Below are positions 35,516 through 45,578 of a DNA stretch of 64,000 bases, piece by piece (position 1 is the first letter of the stretch; each line of letters begins with the position of its first letter). The stretch is from Desulforegula conservatrix Mb1Pa (GTDB lineage Bacteria > Desulfobacterota > Desulfobacteria > Desulfobacterales > Desulforegulaceae), in the NCBI RefSeq assembly GCF_000426225.1, contig NZ_AUEY01000006.1, forward strand, positions 1 to 64,000, read 5' to 3'. The position numbers and the translations under genes are program-made. The notes beneath the pieces were generated by a model, which had not been told where the DNA came from, made no database searches, and saw only the letters and a program-made list of their open reading frames with translations.

Positions 35516-36229
35516 TCAGGAAATCAAGGTTCCTATTTCCTGACCGCAGATGACATCTTTAATATTGCCCGGAGTCATCATATCAAAGACCATGAGAGGC
35601 AGCCCGTTGTCCATGGCCAGCGAAATTGCGGTCATATCCATTACCTGAAGCTGCTTTTCAAGCACTTCCATATAGGATATTTTTTTTATGAACTTGGCGT
35701 CTTTGTTTTTTACAGGGTCTGAATCATATACGCCATCAACTTTTGTGGCTTTAAGAAGAAGCTCTGCATGAATCTCCTGGGCCCTAAGAACAGCTCCCGT
35801 ATCAGTTGTGAAATAGGGATTACCTGTTCCGGCAGCAAAAATAACGGCCCTGCCTTTTTCAAGATGCCGAACCGCCTTTCTGAGAATAAATGGTTCTGCA
35901 ACCTCATTCATTGTTATTGCAGATTGAACCCTCGTAGGAATGCCATTTCTTTCCATGGCATCCTGGAGGGCCAGACTGTTTATAACGGTCGCAAGCATAC
36001 CCATATGGTCTGCAGAAGCTCTGTCCATACCAAATGAACTTGCCTTTACACCCCTGAATATATTTCCGCCGCCCACAACGATGGCTGTCTCAACACCGAG
36101 GTCATATATTTTCCTGACCTCAGCAGCGACATATTTGATTACATCAGGGCTTATGCCAAATCCCTGATCGCCCATCAGGGCCTCACCGCTGAGTTTTAGA
36201 ACAACGCGCTTATACTTGGGTTGTGTCAA
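35516..36229 (-). CDS. pyrH: Uridylate kinase (UMP kinase)
   Basis: This encodes 237 residues. It phosphorylates UMP to UDP in pyrimidine synthesis and belongs to the amino acid kinase fold, as a hexamer. [20 protein letters not shown] is the phosphate-binding start. [10 protein letters not shown] and [20 protein letters not shown] form the UMP site, and [19 protein letters not shown] is a further conserved block. The PyrH length of 237 to 240 is matched. It starts 4 bp after the tsf stop codon, in the standard rpsB-tsf-pyrH-frr order. Confidence 0.97.
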   Translation of the reverse strand: MTQPKYKRVVLKLSGEALMGDQGFGISPDVIKYVAAEVRKIYDLGVETAIVVGGGNIFRGVKASSFGMDRASADHMGMLATVINSLALQDAMERNGIPTRVQSAITMNEVAEPFILRKAVRHLEKGRAVIFAAGTGNPYFTTDTGAVLRAQEIHAELLLKATKVDGVYDSDPVKNKDAKFIKKISYMEVLEKQLQVMDMTAISLAMDNGLPLMVFDMMTPGNIKDVICGQEIGTLIS

Positions 36230-36233
36230 AATA

Positions 36234-36833
36234 TTACTCTCCGCCTACCTGGAATCTTGTAAAACGTCTGATCTGAATATTTTCTCCGATTCTTGCAATG
36301 GTATCAGTGAGAATGTCGCTGATGCTCTTCTGCGGATCACGGATATAAGGCTGGCTAAGAAGACAGCATTCCTTGAGGAACTTGTTGATCTTACCTTCAA
36401 CAATTTTATCTACCATATTGGCTGGTTTGCCTTCTTCAAGGATCTGAGCCTTGTAGATCTCCCTTTCCCTGTTAAGAAGATCAGCTGAAACATCTTCAGC
36501 CTGGAGAGCCACAGGGCTTGCAGCAGCTATGTGCATAGCAATGTTCTTGCCGAATTCTATGAAGTCATCGGTGTTTGCAACAAAATCTGTCTCGCAGTTG
36601 ATTTCAACAAGAACGCCAATTCTGCCGCCGGTGTGGATGTATGAAGTAACACGGCCTTCGGAAGTAGAGCGACCTGATTTTTTAGCTGCAGAAGCAAGAC
36701 CTTTTTTTCTTAAAAAATCCACGGCTTTTTCAAGATCACCATCTGTTTCTGCCAGCGCCTGCTTGCAATCCATTATTCCTGCGCCTGTCTTTGCGCGAAG
36801 ATCCTTCACCATTACTGCACTAATTTCAGCCAT
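36234..36833 (-). CDS. tsf: Translation elongation factor Ts
   Basis: This encodes 199 residues from the ATG at 36833, chosen because GGGAG lies seven bases upstream; in-frame ATGs at 36839 and farther upstream have no such site. It exchanges GDP for GTP on EF-Tu. [20 protein letters not shown], the UBA-like N-terminal domain, and [20 protein letters not shown] with the conserved TDFV are present. This is the short, single core-domain form (about 200 residues) rather than the 280-residue E. coli form. It lies 134 bp after rpsB. Confidence 0.96.
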   Translation of the reverse strand: MAEISAVMVKDLRAKTGAGIMDCKQALAETDGDLEKAVDFLRKKGLASAAKKSGRSTSEGRVTSYIHTGGRIGVLVEINCETDFVANTDDFIEFGKNIAMHIAAASPVALQAEDVSADLLNREREIYKAQILEEGKPANMVDKIVEGKINKFLKECCLLSQPYIRDPQKSISDILTDTIARIGENIQIRRFTRFQVGGE

Positions 36834-36967
36834 TTCCATGCTCCCATTTTGAAACCCGGAAAATCCGGTAAAATTCTTATTAATCAGATATTTAGGCCAT
36901 CTATACATGCCAAAGCGGAGCCGGTATTAAACCGGCACCGCCCTGATTTTTAAACAAACAAAAGATG

Positions 36968-37804
36968 CTACTCTGACGCTGATTTTCTGATTACTTCAAC
37001 AACCGGGCCTTCGCCGCCAGCAGAAATAACTTTTCTCTCGCCAGGCTTAAGACCTTCACGATCCGCTATAGAGCCGCCTTCATCATCTGCCTTGTCAACA
37101 GCTGCATGGGCTCTTTCAGAGTGCTTTGCCTTACCTTCTATACATGCATCTGCAATTCTTGATGCAAAAAGCTGTATGGAACGGATTGCGTCATCGTTAC
37201 CAGGAATAACATAATCAATGTCATCAGGATCGCAATTGGTATCTACTATCGCAACTATTGGTATACCGAGTCTTTTTGCTTCTTTAACCGCAATTGACTC
37301 ATTTTTAGGATCTATTATGAATATTGCGCCAGGAAGACCGCCCATGGTCTGGATACCGCCAAGAACATCTGTCGCTTTGCCCTGCTCTTTACCAAGCTGG
37401 AGTCTTTCCTTTTTAGGGAAAAGCTCGATGGTTCCATCTTCATGGATTGTATCAAGATAATTGAGTCTCTCAACACTCTTTTTAATTGTCTGATAGTTGG
37501 TAAGCATACCGCCGAGCCATCTATTGTTGACAAAATACATTCCTGCGCGGACTGCTTCTTCTGCAATGGTTTCACGGGCCTGCTTTTTTGTTCCGACAAA
37601 AAGAACAGACTTTCCAGATGATGTTACATCTGTAATGAAATCATATGCATCCCTGAACATCTTTACTGTCTTCTGAAGATCAACAATATAGATGCCGTTT
37701 CTTGCGCCAAAAATGTACTGTTTCATTTTCGGGTTCCAGCGCCTGGTCTGATGACCAAAATGAACGCCAGCTTCCAGAAGCTCTCTCATTGTTACGTATG
37801 CCAT
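36968..37804 (-). CDS. rpsB: Ribosomal protein S2
   Basis: This encodes 278 residues. It is a 30S subunit protein on the back of the platform and head junction. [20 protein letters not shown] is the invariant N-terminus, followed by [20 protein letters not shown] and [20 protein letters not shown]. The core ends near residue 225. About 50 further residues form a charged, low-complexity tail, which is longer than in E. coli (241 in total) and of no known role. The start has an AAGGAG ribosome site. A 219-bp region upstream should contain the promoter and any S2 autoregulatory site, but I see no clear boxes. Confidence 0.96.
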   Translation of the reverse strand: MAYVTMRELLEAGVHFGHQTRRWNPKMKQYIFGARNGIYIVDLQKTVKMFRDAYDFITDVTSSGKSVLFVGTKKQARETIAEEAVRAGMYFVNNRWLGGMLTNYQTIKKSVERLNYLDTIHEDGTIELFPKKERLQLGKEQGKATDVLGGIQTMGGLPGAIFIIDPKNESIAVKEAKRLGIPIVAIVDTNCDPDDIDYVIPGNDDAIRSIQLFASRIADACIEGKAKHSERAHAAVDKADDEGGSIADREGLKPGERKVISAGGEGPVVEVIRKSASE

Positions 37805-38023
37805 TTTAACTTCTCCTTGAAATTAGGTTAAACTTCCGCCCTCTTCAACCCCACACCCAACCAGGCCCGATTGCCCGGCACCAGGGTAACAGGTCCAAGA
37901 ACGTGTTGTTCCCGATCGATAGGGCTAAGTAACTGATACAAAAGCCGAATCAGATCGAAATCTTCACAAAAGCCTGAATTCAATATCAAATTGCAGTTGA
38001 GACCGCAAGGTATTTATAAAGAA

Positions 38024-38923
38024 TCACACACTGGGATTTCTTTTTCTTGCAAAAGCAAGCCTGTCATTACCACCATAATCTTTTATTATTCTGACCCCAT
38101 CACAAAGATCAGACGAGTCCAAAATCTGTGAAACAGCGCGTCCCTGATCATAGCCAATCTCGATCACAAGAAAGCCTGACGGTTTTATATGGTCAAATGC
38201 CGAAGATACGATTCTTCTGATGCACAGAAGTCCGTCATCGCCGCCATCCAGTGCGCTGAGCGGTTCATGGACCGAGACTTCCGGTTCGAGAACAGGAATA
38301 ACATCAGATCGTATATAAGGAGGATTGGAAACAATAAAATCAAACTTAAATTCTGAAGAAAAGGCGTCGCACCAGCTGGATCTGACAAAGGAAATACGAT
38401 CACAAAGACTATTGAGAAACGCATTTTCACTGGCGACAGAAAGGGCTTCGGCGGATAAATCCGAACCTACCGCAAAAGAATCAGGTATCTCAGTCAGTAT
38501 TGAAAGGGCGATTGCCCCACTTCCTGTACCAAGATCGGCAAAGACGATTCGATGCTCGTGCCGCATATTATTTTTTACTTCATCTGCAACGACTTCTATC
38601 AAGAGCTCTGTATCCGGCCTTGGGATCAGAACGTATGGAGAGACTTTGAAATCAAGCTTCCAAAATGCTTTTTCGCCGAGAATATATGCAAGCGGCTCTC
38701 TTTGAGCCCGCCTTTTAATTAAATCCTTGAAGCTGGATCGTTCTTCCTGATTGAGTGGCTTGTCGTATCCAAGATATAGATCAAGGCGGCTTATGCCAAG
38801 AACCCTGGAAAGGAGCAGTTCGGCAGTCAGACGAGGGGAATCAATCCCTTTTTTGTCAAAATACTCTGCCGTCCATTTCAGGACATCTCCTACGCACCAC
38901 GTGGAATTCTGTCCCGTATCCAT
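38024..38923 (-). CDS. prmC: Release factor glutamine methyltransferase
   Basis: This encodes 299 residues. It methylates the Gln of the GGQ motif in release factors, using S-adenosylmethionine. The N-terminal helical domain includes SPRLTAELLLSRVLGISRLD and REPLAYILGEKAFW. The methyltransferase fold has VFADLGTGSGAIALSIL for cofactor binding and the catalytic FIVSNPPYIRSDV. Its start codon overlaps the prfA stop by one base (38923), so enzyme and substrate are translated together, which is a common arrangement. It ends 219 bp before rpsB starts. Confidence 0.96.
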   Translation of the reverse strand: MDTGQNSTWCVGDVLKWTAEYFDKKGIDSPRLTAELLLSRVLGISRLDLYLGYDKPLNQEERSSFKDLIKRRAQREPLAYILGEKAFWKLDFKVSPYVLIPRPDTELLIEVVADEVKNNMRHEHRIVFADLGTGSGAIALSILTEIPDSFAVGSDLSAEALSVASENAFLNSLCDRISFVRSSWCDAFSSEFKFDFIVSNPPYIRSDVIPVLEPEVSVHEPLSALDGGDDGLLCIRRIVSSAFDHIKPSGFLVIEIGYDQGRAVSQILDSSDLCDGVRIIKDYGGNDRLAFARKRNPSV

Positions 38924-39996
38924 TAAAAAGCGGTCTCATTCTCCTGAAGAGCCTGGGCCTGATAATAAGCTGCAAGGGACTCGATGATTTCATCGACATC
39001 TCCTTCCATTACCATCTCAAGCTTATAAAGAGTGAGACCAATCCTGTGATCAGTCACCCTGCCCTGCGGATAGTTATAGGTACGAATACGTTCGCTTCTG
39101 TCACCACTTCCAACCTGGTCTTTTCTGGCCTGGGATCTTGAAGCATTAGCATCTCTGTTCATCTTGTCCAGAATCCTTGCCTTTAAGATACTCATGGCTT
39201 TCGCCCTGTTCTTAATCTGTGATCTTTCATCCTGACAAGTAACAACAGTACCTGTGGGCAGATGGGTGATTCGTACTGCCGAATCAGTCGTGTTTACATG
39301 CTGACCACCGGCACCCGATGATCTGTAAACATCGACACGAAGATCACCAGGATCAACATGGACTTCAACATCTTCTGCTTCCGGAAGAACAGCTACGGTT
39401 GCGGCTGAAGTATGAATTCTGCCCTGGGACTCAGTAGCCGGAACCCGCTGAACCCGGTGGGTTCCGCTTTCAAATTTGAAAGCACTGTAAGCCCCTACGC
39501 CCTTGATCATTATGATGACTTCCTTAAAACCTCCGGCTTCACTTAGGCTCGAATCCATCATCTCAACTTTCCAGTTGCGCCTTTCAGCATAACGGCTGTA
39601 CATCCTGAGGAGATCTCCTGCAAAAATAGCTGCTTCATCTCCTCCTGTTCCTGCTCTTATTTCAACAATTACACTTCTGTCATCATTGGGATCTTTGGGA
39701 ATAAGAAGTTTCTTGAGATTAGCTTCAAGTTCTTCCTTTCTATCATCCAGAGACTTAAGCTCATCCAGAGCAAGATCCTTTAGATCAGAATCGCCTTCCT
39801 CAAGAAGAAGTTTGCTGTCTTCAATATCCTCAAGAGTTTTTCTATAAGTCCTGAAAGTTTCCACAAGTTCCGCTATGCCTGCATGCTCCTTGAGGTATTT
39901 CTGATATTTTGACTGATCCCGCACTACATCAGGATCGCTCAGCAACTGCTCGAGCTTAATAAATCTTTCTTCTACACCCAAAAGCTTGTCAAACAT
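38923..39996 (-). CDS. prfA: Peptide chain release factor 1
   Basis: This encodes 357 residues. It recognises UAA and UAG stop codons and triggers peptide release. [20 protein letters not shown] begins the codon-recognition domain. The [20 protein letters not shown] region carries the anticodon-like tripeptide (PAT). [20 protein letters not shown] carries the catalytic GGQ, whose Gln is methylated by the PrmC encoded next to it. A coiled N-terminal domain and the [20 protein letters not shown] block complete a full-length protein. It follows rpmE, with a strong terminator in between. Confidence 0.97.
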   Translation of the reverse strand: MFDKLLGVEERFIKLEQLLSDPDVVRDQSKYQKYLKEHAGIAELVETFRTYRKTLEDIEDSKLLLEEGDSDLKDLALDELKSLDDRKEELEANLKKLLIPKDPNDDRSVIVEIRAGTGGDEAAIFAGDLLRMYSRYAERRNWKVEMMDSSLSEAGGFKEVIIMIKGVGAYSAFKFESGTHRVQRVPATESQGRIHTSAATVAVLPEAEDVEVHVDPGDLRVDVYRSSGAGGQHVNTTDSAVRITHLPTGTVVTCQDERSQIKNRAKAMSILKARILDKMNRDANASRSQARKDQVGSGDRSERIRTYNYPQGRVTDHRIGLTLYKLEMVMEGDVDEIIESLAAYYQAQALQENETAF

Positions 39997-40105
39997 GATT
40001 GGAACTCGGCTTCCCCAGATTATTGTGTAAAAATGGTGTCAACAAAGCATGGACACCGTAAGGAAATTAAGAAATATCCTCTAAAAATACAAAAAGGCAA
40101 AAAAA

Positions 40106-40135
40106 ATCAGGCGGTTCATAATAAACCGCCGTGAT
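40106..40135 (-). terminator. Terminator after rho-rpmE
   Basis: AGGCGGTT and AACCGCC form a hairpin with a seven-base loop, extended by outer pairs with one bulge. On the minus strand eight T residues follow (complement of 40099-40106). It lies 27 bp after rpmE and separates it from prfA. Confidence 0.85.
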
Positions 40136-40161
40136 TCTTAAGCCCCCAAAAAATAGAAAAG

Positions 40162-40380
40162 CTATTTATCAGCGCTGTCCTGAAATTTTGCGTATTTCTT
40201 CTTGAAGCGCTCGATACGTCCAGCAGTGTCAACCAGTTTCTGCTTACCGGTAAAAAAAGGATGGCAAGCGGAACAAATTTCCACTTTGATATCCTTTCTA
40301 ACTGAACCAACTTCAAAAATTTTGCCACATGCGCATGTCGCTGTGGTCAACTCATATGCAGGATGAATGCCCTCTTTCAT
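40162..40380 (-). CDS. rpmE: Ribosomal protein L31, zinc-binding type
   Basis: This encodes 72 residues. It is a 50S protein that bridges to the 30S head. Four cysteines (16, 18, 36 and 39 in TCACGKIF and [14 protein letters not shown]) bind zinc, which makes this the Cys-containing form rather than the zinc-independent YkgM form. [14 protein letters not shown] is the conserved C-terminal part. It lies 25 bp after the rho stop codon, a pairing common in bacteria, and a strong terminator follows. Confidence 0.96.
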   Translation of the reverse strand: MKEGIHPAYELTTATCACGKIFEVGSVRKDIKVEICSACHPFFTGKQKLVDTAGRIERFKKKYAKFQDSADK

Positions 40381-40405
40381 CTGGTATAAAACTCCCTGTT
40401 ATTCA

Positions 40406-41653
40406 TTATGAATTCATTGAATCAAGAAACTCTTTATTATTTCGTGTTCCGCTCATTTTATCAAGTAAAAATTCCATGCTGTCAATCGTATTTAATGAAG
40501 CAAGGAGCTTTCTTAAAATCCAAAGCCTGTTCAAAGTGGCGCCATCAATAAGAAGTTCTTCTTTTCTCGTACCTGATTTTTTAATATCTATGGCAGGAAA
40601 AATTCTTCTGTCAGCAAGCTTTCTGTCAAGCTGGATTTCCATGTTACCAGTACCCTTGAACTCTTCAAAGATAACTTCGTCCATCCTGCTTCCGGTATCA
40701 ACAAGGGCTGTGGCTATAATTGTAAGACTTCCTCCGTCCTCAATATTTCTCGCGGCACCAAAAAACCTCTTCGGTCTGTGAAGAGCATTTGAGTCCACAC
40801 CACCGGAAAGAATCTTCCCGCTCGGAGGCATTACAGAGTTATAAGCCCTTGCAAGGCGGGTAATACTGTCAAGCAGGATTACAACGTCTTTTTTATGCTC
40901 AACAAGTCTCTTGGCTTTTTCAATTACCATTTCAGCGACCTGGACATGGCGTTCGGCCGGTTCATCAAAGGTGGAACTGATAACCTCGGCGTTGACGTTT
41001 CTGGCCATGTCAGTTACTTCTTCAGGTCTTTCATCAATCAGCAATATAAAAGGAACGACATCTTTATGCGCTGATATAATGCTGTTTGCAATATTCTGAA
41101 GAAGCATGGTCTTGCCTGAGCGCGGAGGTGATACGACCAGGCCTCTCTGACCAAAGCCCAGCGGCGTGAGAAGATCCATTACTCTGGTTGAATAATTGTC
41201 ACTTGCGTTTTCAAGATTGATTTTCTGTTCAGGATAGAGAGGGGTCAAGTTGTCAAAAAGAATTTTTTCCCTTGCTACTTCCGGGTCTTCGTAATTGACG
41301 GCCTCGACCTTGAGAAGCGCAAAATACCTCTCAGACTCTTTTGGCTGACGAATCTGGCCTGAAACAGTGTCCCCTGTTCTTAGATTAAATCTCCTTATCT
41401 GGGATGGTGAAACATAAATATCATCCGGCCCTGGCAGATAATTGCAGTCAGGAGAGCGTAGAAAGCCAAACCCGTCAGGGAGGATTTCAAGCGTGCCCTG
41501 ACCATAGATCAATCCATTTTTTTCTATCTGAGCCTGCAAAAGCGAGAAAATCAACTCCTGTTTACGCAAACCCGCAGCACCATCTATATTGTACTGCTTG
41601 GCAAGCTTAGCCAGGTCCTTGATTTTCATAGATTTAAGTTCAGAAATATTCAT
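40406..41653 (-). CDS. rho: Transcription termination factor Rho
   Basis: This encodes 415 residues. It is a hexameric RNA helicase that ends transcription on untranslated RNA. The N-terminal Rho domain starts [20 protein letters not shown], followed by the cold-shock-like RNA-binding fold with [10 protein letters not shown] and [18 protein letters not shown]. The ATPase core has Walker [17 protein letters not shown], Walker [17 protein letters not shown], the Q-loop region and [20 protein letters not shown]. It is full length. The 285 bp upstream, before coaE, is a leader where rho autoattenuation may act, although no specific site is visible. Confidence 0.97.
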   Translation of the reverse strand: MNISELKSMKIKDLAKLAKQYNIDGAAGLRKQELIFSLLQAQIEKNGLIYGQGTLEILPDGFGFLRSPDCNYLPGPDDIYVSPSQIRRFNLRTGDTVSGQIRQPKESERYFALLKVEAVNYEDPEVAREKILFDNLTPLYPEQKINLENASDNYSTRVMDLLTPLGFGQRGLVVSPPRSGKTMLLQNIANSIISAHKDVVPFILLIDERPEEVTDMARNVNAEVISSTFDEPAERHVQVAEMVIEKAKRLVEHKKDVVILLDSITRLARAYNSVMPPSGKILSGGVDSNALHRPKRFFGAARNIEDGGSLTIIATALVDTGSRMDEVIFEEFKGTGNMEIQLDRKLADRRIFPAIDIKKSGTRKEELLIDGATLNRLWILRKLLASLNTIDSMEFLLDKMSGTRNNKEFLDSMNS

Positions 41654-41938
41654 GAAGTTTCTCCATCATAAAAAAATTCACCCTGCAGCAGCCAAACCGG
41701 AAATTCAAACCGGAATGCATCATTAAAAATTCATAAATTATTAACGATACTTAAAATTTGGCTTATTTGGACTTTCGAGATCCTAATCTAAAGCATGATT
41801 TTCGGCTAATGCATGATTCGAGATACGGCAGAGGCCGCGACTTGACCACTTGATTTTTGAGCACATAAGGGATTTACCAAGAGACCGGGAAATAAAACCA
41901 GGAAACACAACTATATAATCACGCTATAACCTTAAGAT

Positions 41939-42556
41939 TTAATTGTCAAGCCTTAAAGATTTTAAATAGTTATACAATTTTTCCGATTCATCCGATAGCT
42001 CTGCAACCCCACCTGAGTTGCTGATCAGATAGTCGGCTTTTTCAGCCTTGACATCATCTGGCATCTGTATCGAAATAAGCGCAGAAGCTTCTTCTGTTGA
42101 TACGCCGTCCCTCAGCGAAAGCCTTTTGATTCTGTCGACCTGGTCACATATAATGACAACGACAAAATCAAACATTTCTTCCATACCTGATTCAAAAAGC
42201 AGAGGAACCTCTACAATGACAATATCCTCTCCTTTGTTAAAGGCATCGTCAATCTGTTGGTTCATACCGGCAAGTATTCGAGGGTGAAGAATATCCTCAA
42301 GTTTTTTCTTCTTGTTACGGTCTGCTATTATCAGCCGCCTGAGATATGGCCTGTTAAGACCGCCATCAGAAGCAATGGACTCGGGTCCGAATTCAGCCCT
42401 TATAACAGCCAAAGACGAACTACCAGGCGCAACAACCTCTCTGGACAAAGAGTCCAGATCTATCACGACAAGACCTTTTTCCCTGAGACACCGGCAGACA
42501 GTGGACTTTCCTGATCCAGCGCTCCCAGTTAAAGCAACCCGCATTGATTTGGGCAT
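41939..42556 (-). CDS. coaE: Dephospho-CoA kinase
   Basis: This encodes 205 residues. It adds the 3'-phosphate in the last step of coenzyme A synthesis. The P-loop is LTGSAGSGKSTVCRCLREKG, followed by VVIDLDSLSREVVAPGSSSL with the substrate-binding Asp and LEDILHPRILAGM in the CoA-binding domain. EVPLLFESGMEEMFDFVVVI is a further conserved block. The length is normal. It is transcribed away from adk, with 270 bp between the two starts. Confidence 0.95.
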   Translation of the reverse strand: MPKSMRVALTGSAGSGKSTVCRCLREKGLVVIDLDSLSREVVAPGSSSLAVIRAEFGPESIASDGGLNRPYLRRLIIADRNKKKKLEDILHPRILAGMNQQIDDAFNKGEDIVIVEVPLLFESGMEEMFDFVVVIICDQVDRIKRLSLRDGVSTEEASALISIQMPDDVKAEKADYLISNSGGVAELSDESEKLYNYLKSLRLDN

Positions 42557-42690
42557 CCCTGGCCCCTTTCATTTAAAACCCCGCCTTCTTTTCCCCGGAA
42601 CGTCCTATAATTCAAAAACAAAACGAATTCAAATATTTTTTTAAAGAAAATGCGAGTTTATGTCACCCATACGGACAAAAGCTCTTTTAC

Positions 42691-42719
42691 TTGACAAGGT
42701 GTGAGGATTTTAATACTAA
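42691..42719 (+). promoter_or_regulatory. Candidate sigma-70 promoter for adk
   Basis: A perfect -35 box TTGACA lies at 42691-42696. A weak -10 candidate, TACTAA, follows after 17 bp. The adk start is a further 108 bp downstream. Confidence 0.35.
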
Positions 42720-42826
42720 CTTCGCGTTACTTCTTGATTTTCTTATTTAGACTTTAAGCCTTCGAGGCTTTATTTGTATTTATAGACATAAATTAGCTAT
42801 TTTAACTTTTTAAGGAGAATCAGCAA

Positions 42827-43498
42827 ATGAACATTCTGTTTTTTGGTCCAAACGGAAGCGGAAAGGGTACCCAGGGCGCAATCCTTCGTGACAAATTCAA
42901 GCTTGCCCATGTTGAGTCAGGCGGAATTTTCCGTGAAAACATCAAGGGCGGCACTGAACTTGGTATGATAGCTAAAGGCTATATTGACAAGGGTGACCTT
43001 GTTCCAGATGAAATCACAATCCCAATGATTCTTGATCGCCTTAAGAAAGATGACTGCAAAGAAGGCTGGCTTCTTGACGGTTTCCCAAGAAACAAGGTAC
43101 AGGCGGAAAAGCTTGATGAAGCGCTTAAAACTTCAGGCATGAAGCTTGACTACGTTGTTGAGATTCTTCTTGACAGAGAAACTGCAAAAAACCGCATCAT
43201 GGGTCGTCGTCTCTGCGTAAATGACAACAACCATCCTAACAATATTTATATTGATGCCATCAAGCCAAACGGTGACAAATGCCGTGTTTGCGGCGGTGAA
43301 CTTTCTTCCCGCGCTGATGACCAGGATGCAGACGCTATCAACAAACGTCATGACATCTACTACAACTCAGTAGACGGAACCCTTGCATCTGCATATTATT
43401 TCAAGGCTCTTGCTGAAAAAGGCGCAAGCAAATACATCATACTTGATGGTGAAAAAGCAGTTCCTGAAGTTACAGCTCAGCTTCTTGCTAATCTGTAA
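42827..43498 (+). CDS. adk: Adenylate kinase, metal-binding Desulfovibrio type
   Basis: This encodes 223 residues. It interconverts ATP plus AMP and two ADP. The P-loop is FGPNGSGKGTQG, and AMP-site residues lie in ESGGIFRENI and LDGFPRNKVQ. The LID domain has Cys130, His136, Cys152 and Cys155, spaced Cys-X5-His-X15-Cys-X2-Cys. This is the pattern described for the cobalt- or zinc-binding adenylate kinase of Desulfovibrio gigas, in place of the usual four-Cys or metal-free LID. An AAGGAG ribosome site precedes the start and a strong terminator follows. It stands alone, not in the ribosomal protein operon where adk often lies. Confidence 0.96.
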   Translation: MNILFFGPNGSGKGTQGAILRDKFKLAHVESGGIFRENIKGGTELGMIAKGYIDKGDLVPDEITIPMILDRLKKDDCKEGWLLDGFPRNKVQAEKLDEALKTSGMKLDYVVEILLDRETAKNRIMGRRLCVNDNNHPNNIYIDAIKPNGDKCRVCGGELSSRADDQDADAINKRHDIYYNSVDGTLASAYYFKALAEKGASKYIILDGEKAVPEVTAQLLANL

Positions 43499-43520
43499 CA
43501 ACCAGCTCATATAAAGTTTC

Positions 43521-43556
43521 AAAATAAAACCGGCCCCTTGAGGCCGGTTTTATTTT
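43521..43556 (+). terminator. Terminator of adk
   Basis: A perfect 15-bp stem, AAAATAAAACCGGCC with its complement, around a six-base loop. It begins 22 bp after the adk stop codon. It is almost symmetrical and could act in both directions. Confidence 0.88.
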
Positions 43557-43673
43557 GAACTTTTCCATTTTAAAATTTCCTTGCTTTATTCAATATTTTA
43601 AAATAAATAAATATGATTTTGAAAAATTGCAATACATCACCCGTCAAAGACGGCAAGAAAGGGGCGATATAGT

Positions 43674-43877
43674 TTGAAAGAAATCGAGGTTCGCGTATTA
43701 GACAATGACCTTGAAAAGGCAATGAGGATTTTGAAGAAAAAAATCCAAAACGATGGACTTTTTAAGCGTCTCAAACTCAAAAAGACTTTTGAAAAACCTA
43801 GCGAATACCGCAGACGCAAGGCGCGTGAAGCAGAAAGAAGACAGCGCATTGCAGCGGCAAGAAAATTCAGAAAATAA
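43674..43877 (+). CDS. rpsU: Ribosomal protein S21
   Basis: This encodes 67 residues and starts with TTG at 43674, preceded by AAGAAAGGGG. S21 is a small basic 30S protein near the mRNA exit that helps initiation. The sequence is typical: KEIEVRVLDNDLEKAMRILK, KKIQNDGLFKRLKLKKTFEK, then PSEYRRRKAREAERRQRI and a basic tail. It is followed by a strong terminator and is monocistronic. Confidence 0.94.
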   Translation: MKEIEVRVLDNDLEKAMRILKKKIQNDGLFKRLKLKKTFEKPSEYRRRKAREAERRQRIAAARKFRK

Positions 43878-43893
43878 TTTTATCCAGTTTTTT

Positions 43894-43927
43894 AAAAAAG
43901 CCCGGCACATATGTGTCGGGCTTTTTT
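43894..43927 (+). terminator. Terminator of rpsU
   Basis: AAAAAAGCCCGGCACA pairs with TGTGTCGGGCTTTTTT, with one G-T pair and a tight centre. It begins 17 bp after the rpsU stop and ends in a T-run. Confidence 0.88.
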
Positions 43928-43994
43928 GTTTAGTAAATTTATTAAAAATATGCTTTCCTGAAAAAGACACCATTACATTTTTTCCAGGCAATCG

Positions 43995-45317
43995 ATGAAT
44001 TCAACCACCAAGTCGCCAACCAACAGCAACCAAGCATACTACAAATGCATTCAGACGCTTTTCAGCCTCGGAAGATTCGGTATAAAACCAGGACTCGAGA
44101 CAATAAGGCATCTGCTTGAAAAACTTGGCTCCCCTGAAAAAAAAATCAAATCAGTTCATATAGCAGGTACCAACGGCAAGGGTTCAACAGCCTCAAGCAT
44201 CGCATCAATCCTGTCGGCATCAGGCATTAAAACCGGACTTTTTACCTCACCTCACCTGATCAGATTCAATGAACGAATTTCGATAAACGGCGAGCATATT
44301 TCGGACTCCGAAGTTGTTGAATTCTATGAAAAAGTAAAACAGGCAGACACAGGAGAACGCCCTGCCACTTTCTTTGAATATGCTACGGCAATGGCTTTTT
44401 GTTTTTTTGCTGAAAATGGCGTTGAATATGCTGTCATAGAAACAGGAATGGGCGGCCGTCTTGATGCCACCAATACCATAACTCCTTGTGCAAGCATAAT
44501 AACCACAATATCAAAGGATCACGAATCTTTTCTTGGCAATACGATCTCGTCCATCGCATCTGACAAAAGCGGAATAATCAAGACGGGCGTACCAGTAATT
44601 ACAGGCGTCAGAAATCGTGAAGCCCTTAAAGTAATTGAAAATGAGGCTGAAGGATCAAATTCTTTTCTCCTGAAAATAGATACTGATTTTTCCCTAATCC
44701 GAAGCCCAGACTCATCTTATTACTATAAAGGCAATAACAATGATTTCATCGGCAATATTGAAATCCGCCTTAATGGAGATCACCAGATAGACAACACAGC
44801 ACTCTGCATAGCTGCCTGCAATATATTAAAAGACCAAAGAATAACCAAAAATTCAATACGAAACGGACTTAAGCTTGTTTCGTGGCCAGGAAGGCTTGAG
44901 TATGTAAGCAAAAACCCCTTCATAATACTGGACGGAGCGCATAATCCTGAAGCTACTGAAAAACTGTGTACCTATCTTAAAACGATGCATAGGGATAAAC
45001 CTGTTCTCTTTATCATTGGAATGATGAAGGACAAAGACCATACACAATCACTAAAACCGATTGCAGGGCTGAACCCAAGGATTATTATCACAGAATCTAA
45101 AAGCCTGCGGGCAGAAAAGGCGGAAGAGCTTGGCAGCTTTCTAAAAGAGAGTTTCGGTATAACATCAACTGTAATCCCAGACCTTCCGGAAGCCATAAAA
45201 AAAGGGCTTTCTACAAAAAACCCCGAAGAAATCATATGCATAACCGGCTCGCTTTATATTGTTGGAGAAGCTAAAGCATTTTTCAATAACACTGATTTCC
45301 AGACAGCACCTAACTGA
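43995..45317 (+). CDS. folC: Bifunctional folylpolyglutamate synthase / dihydrofolate synthase
   Basis: This encodes 440 residues. It adds glutamate to dihydropteroate or to folates with ATP. SVHIAGTNGKGSTASSIASI is the P-loop; GLFTSPHLIRFNERISINGE and YAVIETGMGGRLDATNTITP are the typical folate ligase blocks. The second domain has FIILDGAHNPEATEKLCTYL and LFIIGMMKDKDHTQSL. The full length suggests an active enzyme; whether it performs one or both reactions cannot be told from sequence. The gene is separated from rpsU by a terminator and from the next gene by a MITE copy. Confidence 0.95.
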   Translation: MNSTTKSPTNSNQAYYKCIQTLFSLGRFGIKPGLETIRHLLEKLGSPEKKIKSVHIAGTNGKGSTASSIASILSASGIKTGLFTSPHLIRFNERISINGEHISDSEVVEFYEKVKQADTGERPATFFEYATAMAFCFFAENGVEYAVIETGMGGRLDATNTITPCASIITTISKDHESFLGNTISSIASDKSGIIKTGVPVITGVRNREALKVIENEAEGSNSFLLKIDTDFSLIRSPDSSYYYKGNNNDFIGNIEIRLNGDHQIDNTALCIAACNILKDQRITKNSIRNGLKLVSWPGRLEYVSKNPFIILDGAHNPEATEKLCTYLKTMHRDKPVLFIIGMMKDKDHTQSLKPIAGLNPRIIITESKSLRAEKAEELGSFLKESFGITSTVIPDLPEAIKKGLSTKNPEEIICITGSLYIVGEAKAFFNNTDFQTAPN

Positions 45318-45353
45318 TTGTAACATTTTCCGGCTGAGCATCCAACCAAGCTT

Positions 45354-45487
45354 TGATGGCCTCGCAAAAAGTCAAAAAAGAGATTCGGCGTCATGCCGGA
45401 CTTGATCCGGCATCCAGTTATTTCAGATACTTCTGGATTCCGACCTGCGCCGGAATGACTAAATTCGGACTTTTTGCGACTTTGTCA
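45354..45487 (+). mobile_element. MITE-like element with 5-bp target duplication
   Basis: This well-preserved copy runs from TGATGGCCTCGCAAAAAGTC to GACTTTTTGCGACTTTGTCA. Hairpin 1 is perfect and hairpin 2 has one change (ATTCCGACCTGCGCCGGAAT). It is flanked by the exact direct repeat AGCTT (45349-45353 and 45488-45492). It lies between folC and the aldehyde dehydrogenase gene. Confidence 0.8.
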
Positions 45488-45578
45488 AGCTTTGTAACAC
45501 CAAAAAATAGTCTTGACTTTTTATTTAGCCCCTCTATTATTTAGTCGGTCAACTAACTCAATTAAAAAGGGCAAATAT

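Noticed and set aside
37805-38023. Possible tRNA or structured leader before rpsB
   Set aside because: GC-rich segments such as GCCCGATTGCCCGGC looked promising, but there is no cloverleaf or T-loop sequence and no clear operator.
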